Origin: Terriglobales bacterium
GTDB lineage: Bacteria > Acidobacteriota > Terriglobia > Bryobacterales > Bryobacteraceae
NCBI GenBank assembly: GCA_021372245.1
Contig: JAJFUV010000153.1
Span: forward strand, 1-33,695
Length of the DNA stretch: 33,695 nt
Reading direction: 5' to 3'
In this document: positions 4,809-10,346 of the stretch, one piece after another
Position numbering within the stretch: the first letter of the stretch is position 1
Layout of the letters: the number at the start of each line of letters is the position of its first letter
Notes under the pieces: model-generated
What the model was told of the DNA's origin: nothing
Database searches by the model: none
Seen by the model: the letters and a program-made list of their open reading frames with translations, nothing else
Program-made: the position numbers and the translations under genes

Positions 4809-7249
4809 TCCCACACCCCCGGATTCACTTCGTACCGATTGGACGGGCGCCCGCCGAAGGGTCCCGATTCCGTAAACAGGTCCCGGACCCATCCGGCATC
4901 CTGAAGGACTTTCGCCGCCTGTTTCACCGCTTCAGGCGAATCCAGACCGCTCCACCCCTTCAGGTACACATCCCGGCAAGAGAACAAGCCGTCCTTCCCG
5001 ACCTTCCGGTGCTTGATCTTCTCGGCCAGTTCGCGCGCGGCCCGCAGTTGTGGAGTCACGATGCAGGAATAGACCCGCCGCGCGTGAGACTCCAGGTATT
5101 GGCACCACGCCGCCGCCTGTTGCGCGTGACGAAGCGAAACCGTACCGGTGTCCCCGCCGCCGGCTTGTGCCAGGTAGAACAAAAGCGCCAAGCTCGGCAT
5201 GAGACTGCGATACTTGCTCAAGTGCGAAATCAGCGCCGGGTGGAGTTCATCCCCGCGAATCTTCGCTTCGAGTTCGGCAAGCCATTCGATAAAGAGTTCC
5301 TGTGCATCTGAAGCGAACCGAAGCCGTACCGGGTCTTCCGCGTCCATCTCCACCAGCTTGCGGAAGACGCGCGCGGCCTCTTGCTCGGAGGCCGCATCGG
5401 GCGCCTGATCCACATAGTTCCAGTCGGGCGCCGTGTCCGGCCACACCAGCAATTGAAACCGCTGAATCAGCCCGTCATTGCTCGGACCGTCTTCGAGCGC
5501 ATCCACCAGATACGACCGAAGCCGGCCCGGCTGGATGCCGCCCAACATGGACATACAGCATGCTTCAACGTGAATGGTGCCGCGCCCGATCCGGTCTATC
5601 GTGTGCCCGGTGTCCCCGTTCCACGCTTGTAGACAGAAGGCCCGTTCACCTTCCCGGCCCGCCCGGTCCAACTGACTCCACCAGCCCGTGAGTTCATCCC
5701 GGATGACCAGGATTCCCGCCGGGTTCTCGCTCATGGTCTGGTGAAGCGCCTCGAAGGTGGCATCGTTCACGATCAACCGCCGCAACTTCGGTTCTTCGGC
5801 TTCATCTTCCGGTCTGTCGGGCGCCGCGTTTCCCTTCTTCGATGCCGCCTTGTACTGCTCTTTCCACGCCGCGCGCCGAAGCTCGTATTCCTCTTTCTCC
5901 CTCGCGTAGTCCTTCAGCGCTTCTTCGTGCTCTTGCCGCCATTCAGCCTGAATCTGATTCAGGGGACGGGCTACCGCCTGAATGACAGGGGACTTCATGA
6001 AGCCCGGAGGCGCGATGATGCCGCCCCAAAGGTTCGGCACTACCACCCAACTGGTATCGAGCGCCTTCACCTGCATTACGGCCCGCCGGTTCACCGCGCC
6101 GGCAAGACAGAGCACCGTCACCACCGCCGGGTAGTCCATCGGGACTTGCATCCGGTCCGCCACGTCCGCCACCAGCGGACGGAGGGAATCCGGGAGAAGG
6201 TCTTCGGAGAAGCCGTCCACGGGCGGAAGCTCGCTTTGGATCGGTTCCGGCTTCGGCCATTCGTCCGCCGCTTCCGCGCGCGCCTGGTGCCGCGCTTCCG
6301 CGTCGGTCAGTCCCCAGCGCCTCCACAACTCGGAGAGCGCCACCGCGTCCATCAACGCCGTCGCGTCCGTCAGTTCCCGGAACCGCTCGAAGGTGCCGCC
6401 GGCTTCCCGCCAGTCGGTAACATCTCCCTTCGGTCCCAAGCCCGGAAGCTCCACGATGCGGACGGAAGCCGCCACGCTCCACAGAGCCGCCGCCACCGTC
6501 GCAGCGTGCTTCCGGCCCGGTTCGTCATTATCGGGAAGGATGACGATATGCCGGCGCAGGAAGTACTCCGTCCATCCCGCATACAACCCGCTACTGCCAG
6601 ACCCACCCGGATTGCAGGACGCCACCAGCCCCCATTCTTCGAGGGTGTGAACGTCTTTTTCACCCTCGGAAAGATAGACGGTTTCGGCCTTGAGCAATTC
6701 CGGCAAGCGATACGGAACCCGCTCGATGCCATCCAGGTTCCAAACAACGCCGCCGCGTCCATCAGGTCTGCATTGCCGGAAGACTTTCTCACCGTCCGGC
6801 TTCGAGTAGCGGATAACCTCGAAGAGAAGGCTTCCGCCCCGATCCACATACGGGTAGCGCGCCACTTTCCGCCACCCGCCCGCAGTGCTGGTGGGTTCTG
6901 TAAGTTCTGAAGGTCCCGTGCCCGCCGAATTTCCATTCGTGCGGGTGCCGTTGCGCCGGTAGTCGGACTCGGTCCGTCCCACCAGCCTGAAGACTTCGGC
7001 CTTCCGGGTCGAGAAGTCCCCGCCGGTCAGAGCCGCTTCGAGTTCCAGAATGTCCCCGCCGCGCCCGCAGGCGGAGTGACAAAACCACCGCCCGCTGTTC
7101 GGGTCCACCGCGAAGTTATCGTTCTTCCCGTGGTGGATTGGACAGGCGCCGCGCCATTCCGCCGCGCGCCGCTGTTTCAGGTGCGGGACGCGCGCCGCAT
7201 AATAGGCGGAGACTTCGCCCGAGGTGAAGGTGATAGCCGAATCAGCCAT
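4805..7249 (-). CDS. Primase with CHC2 zinc finger, TOPRIM and DUF3987 region
   Basis: This 814-aa protein is the element's probable replication primase. A zinc finger is visible at 36-61 (CPIHH ... FCHSACG: C36, H39, C57, C61). The TOPRIM domain follows, with SEGEKD (E195) and LPDNDEPG (D240, D242), residues that bind metal in DnaG-type primases. From about residue 335 (SEDLLPDSLRPLVADVADRM, then GGIIAPPGFMKSP and ILVIRDELTGW) it matches the DUF3987 pattern, an ATPase-like domain linked to primases in mobile elements. The Walker A-like loop PPGFMKSP lacks the classic GKT/S. The ATG directly follows the stop of the AlpA-like gene (TAGATG), and the 3' end overlaps the next gene by 4 nt. Copy 3 of the dispersed repeat encodes SELTEPT near residue 115, between zinc finger and TOPRIM. 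Confidence 0.92.
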   Translation of the reverse strand: MADSAITFTSGEVSAYYAARVPHLKQRRAAEWRGACPIHHGKNDNFAVDPNSGRWFCHSACGRGGDILELEAALTGGDFSTRKAEVFRLVGRTESDYRRNGTRTNGNSAGTGPSELTEPTSTAGGWRKVARYPYVDRGGSLLFEVIRYSKPDGEKVFRQCRPDGRGGVVWNLDGIERVPYRLPELLKAETVYLSEGEKDVHTLEEWGLVASCNPGGSGSSGLYAGWTEYFLRRHIVILPDNDEPGRKHAATVAAALWSVAASVRIVELPGLGPKGDVTDWREAGGTFERFRELTDATALMDAVALSELWRRWGLTDAEARHQARAEAADEWPKPEPIQSELPPVDGFSEDLLPDSLRPLVADVADRMQVPMDYPAVVTVLCLAGAVNRRAVMQVKALDTSWVVVPNLWGGIIAPPGFMKSPVIQAVARPLNQIQAEWRQEHEEALKDYAREKEEYELRRAAWKEQYKAASKKGNAAPDRPEDEAEEPKLRRLIVNDATFEALHQTMSENPAGILVIRDELTGWWSQLDRAGREGERAFCLQAWNGDTGHTIDRIGRGTIHVEACCMSMLGGIQPGRLRSYLVDALEDGPSNDGLIQRFQLLVWPDTAPDWNYVDQAPDAASEQEAARVFRKLVEMDAEDPVRLRFASDAQELFIEWLAELEAKIRGDELHPALISHLSKYRSLMPSLALLFYLAQAGGGDTGTVSLRHAQQAAAWCQYLESHARRVYSCIVTPQLRAARELAEKIKHRKVGKDGLFSCRDVYLKGWSGLDSPEAVKQAAKVLQDAGWVRDLFTESGPFGGRPSNRYEVNPGVWE
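6894..6913 (-). repeat. Dispersed element repeat, copy 3
   Basis: On the minus strand this reads CCTTCAGAACTTACAGAACC, 18 of 20 identical to 1747-1766. It is inside the primase gene in the linker between the zinc finger and TOPRIM domains. Confidence 0.65.
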
Positions 7250-7465
7250 CTACCGCGCCTCCTGGTGCCCGCCGCCGGAAGGACGGGATTCGAGCCATGC
7301 CGAAATATCTTCCAGCTTGTAGCGAACCGCCGCGCCGATCTTCAAGTATCTCGGTCCCTGCCGAAGAAGCCGCCACCGCCGGACGGATGCCACAGACAAG
7401 CCGGTGATGCGTGCTACGTCATGCTCGTTCAGAAGAGTTTCAATCGTGCTATTCGGTGTTGCCAT
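7250..7465 (-). CDS. AlpA/excisionase-type helix-turn-helix protein
   Basis: This 71-aa protein has a MerR/AlpA-like (HTH_17) DNA-binding core: LLNEHDVARITGLSVASVRRWRLLRQGPRYLKIGAAVRYKLEDISAWLESR, with the usual R-W recognition helix and VRY..EDI..WL wing. Such proteins act as excisionases or as activators of integrase in satellites. The start at 7465 has AAAGGA 7 nt upstream; longer in-frame starts to 7582 would run through the repeat-rich leader and are rejected. The stop abuts the primase ATG, so the two are co-translated. It likely binds near the inverted repeats at 7532-7598. Confidence 0.88.
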   Translation of the reverse strand: MATPNSTIETLLNEHDVARITGLSVASVRRWRLLRQGPRYLKIGAAVRYKLEDISAWLESRPSGGGHQEAR

Positions 7466-7531
7466 TTCGATCCTTTCTCGGGTGGCTTCGTTGCCATCCA
7501 CCCGAAGCATAAGGACCGAGAGTTGTTTTGG

Positions 7532-7627
7532 AAACTTCCGCAGTCTAGACCCCGTAAAACCGGGCTTTCCGGTGAGTAGCACGGGATTGCGGAAGTTTGC
7601 GGATATTAGGAGAAAGTTTCGGAAGTG
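7532..7627. promoter_or_regulatory. Inverted TGCGGAAGTTT repeats upstream of AlpA-like gene
   Basis: AAACTTCCGCA (7532-7542) and TGCGGAAGTTT (7588-7598) are perfect 11-bp inverted repeats 45 nt apart. A partial direct copy, TTTCGGAAGT, follows at 7617-7626. They fill the 140-nt gap between the 279-aa gene and the AlpA-like/primase pair. They could be operator sites for the AlpA-like protein or iteron-like origin sites for the primase. No A+T-rich unwinding stretch is obvious. Confidence 0.5.
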
Positions 7628-8445
7628 GCTTTCTTTCGCTGTTTTGCTATCTTAAGGCGGTACTCAATGGCCTTGACTGCATGCGCACGCTCATCGTAAG
7701 CGGCCCATCCGTTGCAGGTTCGGTCCCGTTTCCGCCATCTCGCGGGATACGGGACTTGATCTTCATCAAGAGCTTCGCAGAGATCGTCCAACCTGGGGCG
7801 CCAATCGCCGTGAGGCGCCACGCGCGCGACAATCTCGGCGACCCGTAACGCTGATTCGTGGTCTGGCTTTGGCCCGCGCTTCCTTCCTTTCGCTTCGGAC
7901 TCCGCCGGGTTTGTTCCGTGGTCCGCTGGCATCTTCAGACACCGCTGCCGTTCCCGGTCATAGCCGGAAATGTCTTCATCCGTAAGTTTCTGCTTGTCTC
8001 TCAGGGTGTTCAACTGCACCGCCAGCTTACGTTTCGTCTGGTCGGACAACGCGGGTACGCCGGCCAACGCCGCCGTCTCGAACTCGAAGGCGCGCGCGGC
8101 CCGCACGATACAGTATTCGGCGGACGCCAAAACAAGATTCTGAATCCAGCCGCCGCCATCGGGAACACCCATCTGATGGAAGTGCGGGCTTTCCGCTCGG
8201 AGAAGGTTCAACCAAGCATTGAGCGGGTCCGCCCCGTTCGGCGCGCCCGCTTTGATCGCGCCGGCCCGTGCAAGCGGAGGAAACAACTGGTAAAGCCACG
8301 CCCTCTCGCTTTTGTCGGTTGGCCCGTCTATCAGTCCGCATTGCCCGCTAAAATAGTTTCCGGTCAGCCGTGCCGCTTCTGGAATATTCAGCAGTTCCCG
8401 AAACCGGGATTCAAGGTCGCGCCAAAAGGCGGAAGTTGCGTCCAT
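7606..8445 (-). CDS. 279-aa hypothetical protein, first gene of element operon
   Basis: The protein starts MDATSAFWRDLESRFRELL, has a Trp/Leu-rich helical first half (WLYQLFPPLARAG, NLVLASAEYCIVRAARAFEF) and a basic linker (AKGRKRGPKPDHESALRV). It ends in a compact region (VAPHGDWRPRLDDLCEALD) and a Lys-rich tail. I do not recognise a family; no catalytic motif is evident. A GAGGG ribosome-binding site is 5 nt before the ATG at 8445. A 6-bp palindrome (ATCGTT-CCCTC-AACGAT, 8444-8460) overlaps the start, matching hexamers at the recombinase promoter, so expression may share a repressor. Confidence 0.75.
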   Translation of the reverse strand: MDATSAFWRDLESRFRELLNIPEAARLTGNYFSGQCGLIDGPTDKSERAWLYQLFPPLARAGAIKAGAPNGADPLNAWLNLLRAESPHFHQMGVPDGGGWIQNLVLASAEYCIVRAARAFEFETAALAGVPALSDQTKRKLAVQLNTLRDKQKLTDEDISGYDRERQRCLKMPADHGTNPAESEAKGRKRGPKPDHESALRVAEIVARVAPHGDWRPRLDDLCEALDEDQVPYPARWRKRDRTCNGWAAYDERAHAVKAIEYRLKIAKQRKKATSETFS

Positions 8446-8703
8446 CGTTCCCTCAACGATCCCTGAGAAGGAATTGCCGCAAACCGGGCAGGGTCCCCGG
8501 CTTGTCGCCCCGTCGAGCTATGCGGCATCCACAAACATATCACGCCTCAATTGTTGCGGCTTCCGGTGTGGGGGATTTTGTGGGGAGCAGGGTTAGAAAT
8601 GGCTGGTTTTCGAGCGCAACTCCTAACAACCGCCAATCCTGGTAAACCGGGCCACTAGCAAGGTCAAACAACGCTAAGCCACTATGAATCAATGGTTTAG
8701 AGA
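8446..8703. other. Right-end noncoding region of the element
   Basis: These 258 bp carry no convincing gene. They hold the leader of the 279-aa gene, the 8444-8460 palindrome over its start, and the right end repeat at 8567-8586. The rest probably forms the right arm of the excision/integration site. Confidence 0.6.
8567..8586 (+). repeat. Right copy of end repeat (candidate integrase arm-type site)
   Basis: TGTGGGGGATTTTGTGGGGA is 19 of 20 identical to 433-452 and has the same orientation. It lies 117 bp inside attR, in noncoding DNA, so its conservation is not due to coding constraint. Confidence 0.6.
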
Positions 8704-8750
8704 GACTCTTAATCACTAGGTTGAAGGTTCGATTCCTTCCGCGCTCACCA
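8704..8750 (+). repeat. attR: tRNA-Lys 3' fragment, 47-bp direct repeat
   Basis: This is an exact copy of 338-384. It is not a tRNA gene because the acceptor 5' strand and D arm are absent upstream. It marks the right junction; the chromosome resumes at 8751. Confidence 0.95.
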
Positions 8751-8885
8751 GCCTTTTCAATAATTCAGGCCCGAAGACTTCCAGCAATGATGTTCCTCGC
8801 CCAGAGATGTACGGCGTTATGATGGTTTGCTGCGCCGTAAGCGTGTGTTGGTGTGTATACTTCGTACCCTGCGAAGAGAGAACTC
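8751..8885. other. Original chromosomal sequence downstream of tRNA-Lys
   Basis: No gene is seen in this 135-bp stretch. A TATACT at 8856-8861 may be a -10 for the ceramidase-like gene, but no adequate -35 is 16-18 nt upstream. A short hairpin CTTCGTACCCTGCGAAG lies at 8860-8876. Confidence 0.35.
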
Positions 8886-10232
8886 ATGAAACACTTTAGT
8901 CTGCTGCTCGCACTCTTGATTTCGGGAAGCCTTTATGGCGCGGGCTTCAAAGCCGGTTTCGGGAAGCGGCTGATCACTCCGCCGACTCCGATCTGGATGG
9001 GAGGTTTCGCCGCGCGCACGCACCCGTCCGATGGCATCGCCCACGATCTGTGGACGAAGGCGCTGGCGATAGAGGACGCCAAAGGGCAAACATTGATCGT
9101 CATTACCGTGGACCTGGTGAACATGCCCAAGCCGATGACGGACATGGTGGCCGCCCGGGTCATGCACAAACACGGCATAGACCGGTCTCACCTTTTGATC
9201 AATTTCTCTCACACCCACTCGGGGCCATCGCTCAGTTGGCGTACTGGTACGGACCGGGAGATGCTGCACCGCATCGAAGGGTACCGGAACAAGGTGATGG
9301 ACTCCGTGACGGAGGCGGCGGCCGCCGCCGTGGCGGACCTTCGCCCCGCGCAGATCTCCTACGGCACCGGCAAAGTGGGGTTCTCGCATAACCGCCGTGA
9401 GCGCGTGCCCGGTGGAGGATTTCGCTTCGGCATGGATCCCAACGGTCCGGTTGACCAGACCGTCCCCGTGCTGCGGATATCCGGCGCCGACGGCAAGCTA
9501 CGCGGCGTGTTGTTCGGGCTTTCGTGCCACTCGTCCGCATTGACCCCGACATTCTATGTGATTAGCGGGGACTACCCTGGCATTGCTCAGGCCGCTTGGG
9601 AAAAGGCGCATCCCAGCGCCACGGCACTGTTTATGCAACTTTGCGGAGGCGATCAGACCACCTACCCGCGCGGCAAGATGGAACTGGCCGAGAAGTACGG
9701 CCACGAACTGGCCGGCGAAGTGGATCGCGCCATGGCCGCAAAGATGACAAAGGTCCGTGCACCGTTCAAGACCGCCATGCTCACAACAGAGCTGCCTTTC
9801 GCGCCCTTCTCGCTGGAAGGCTTCGAACAACAAGCCAAGGATAGTGATCCGCTCGTCCGCAGGCACGCCGAGCGCATGCTGAAGTTGTACGAATCGGGGA
9901 AGCCACCCCTGCCACGGTTGCCATATACCATGCAGGCGATTCGATTCGGCAAAGGCCTGACCATACTCGCCATGAACGGAGAGGTGGTTGCCGAATACAG
10001 CCTGCGCGTGAAGAAGGAGTACGGCTCGGAGGAGATGATCGTGGCCGGCTATTCCAACGACATCCCTTCTTATATCCCCTCCCTACGGATCCTCAAGGAA
10101 GGCGGCTATGAGGGGCATGACGCGATCCTCATGAGCGAACATCCCGGTGTCTTTGGCGATAGGGTCGAGGAGACGGTAATGGAGGGCGTCCGCGAACTAA
10201 TGCAGGCTGTTGGCAGGGCTCCACAGAAGTAG
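8886..10232 (+). CDS. Neutral/alkaline ceramidase-like secreted hydrolase
   Basis: This 448-aa protein has an N-terminal signal peptide (MKHFSLLLALLISGSLYGAG). The pattern that follows, AGFGKRLITPP...WMGGFAAR, IVITVDLVNMP, NFSHTHSGPSL (H109, H111) and LSCHSSALTP, is that of the neutral/non-lysosomal ceramidase family N-terminal domain, a zinc amidase that cleaves sphingolipid amides. In place of the family's GDxSPN motif there is CGGDQTTYP, and the C-terminal Ig-like domain is short or absent. Many bacterial members of this group have unknown substrates. The start at 8886 has GAAGAGAG just upstream; earlier in-frame codons would add 11 residues before the signal peptide. Export to the periplasm is expected. 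Confidence 0.85.
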   Translation: MKHFSLLLALLISGSLYGAGFKAGFGKRLITPPTPIWMGGFAARTHPSDGIAHDLWTKALAIEDAKGQTLIVITVDLVNMPKPMTDMVAARVMHKHGIDRSHLLINFSHTHSGPSLSWRTGTDREMLHRIEGYRNKVMDSVTEAAAAAVADLRPAQISYGTGKVGFSHNRRERVPGGGFRFGMDPNGPVDQTVPVLRISGADGKLRGVLFGLSCHSSALTPTFYVISGDYPGIAQAAWEKAHPSATALFMQLCGGDQTTYPRGKMELAEKYGHELAGEVDRAMAAKMTKVRAPFKTAMLTTELPFAPFSLEGFEQQAKDSDPLVRRHAERMLKLYESGKPPLPRLPYTMQAIRFGKGLTILAMNGEVVAEYSLRVKKEYGSEEMIVAGYSNDIPSYIPSLRILKEGGYEGHDAILMSEHPGVFGDRVEETVMEGVRELMQAVGRAPQK

Positions 10233-10253
10233 CCGTCGCGTGCGGGCAGCTTT

Positions 10254-10281
10254 TTGAGATTCTGGACGGCTGAGGTATGCT
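10254..10281 (+). promoter_or_regulatory. Candidate sigma70 promoter for nucleotidyltransferase-kinase fusion
   Basis: TTGAGA (10254-10259), a 16-nt spacer and TATGCT (10276-10281) lie 66 nt before the ATG at 10347. The boxes match consensus at 5 of 6 and 4 of 6. A small GC-rich hairpin at about 10302-10320 lies in the leader. Confidence 0.4.
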
Positions 10282-10346
10282 CCAATCTATAGGAAGGGGA
10301 TTCACGGCGTTCACCGCCGTCAAGATCGCACCCTGAACAGACTCAA

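Larger units (their letters stand above)
385..8750. mobile_element. Integrative element in tRNA-Lys, about 8.37 kb, satellite/IME-like
   Basis: The element lies between two copies of a perfect 47-bp repeat that begins inside tRNA-Lys. It encodes a tyrosine integrase at the tRNA end, a serine recombinase, an AlpA/excisionase-type HTH protein, a CHC2-TOPRIM-DUF3987 primase and several small proteins. One of these is an HGG-motif protein of a type common in phages. No relaxase, coupling ATPase, capsid, terminase, restriction system or toxin is recognisable. Integrase, AlpA and primase without structural genes recall P4-like satellites and small integrative mobilizable elements. Which class it belongs to cannot be decided here. 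All coding genes appear intact, so the element may still be active. Confidence 0.92.

Noticed and set aside
5741..6910. 389-codon open frame on the plus strand opposite the primase
   Set aside because: It has no recognisable domain, is Arg/His/Pro-rich as expected for the complement of a high-GC gene, and the primase on the other strand has clear motifs.
385..8703. Classical defence island, CRISPR array or restriction system inside the element
   Set aside because: I found no repeat-spacer pattern, nuclease, methylase or NTPase of known defence families; the unknown genes cannot be claimed as defence.
8704..8750. Second tRNA-Lys gene
   Set aside because: Only the 3' part is present; there is no acceptor 5' strand or D arm upstream, so it is the att repeat.
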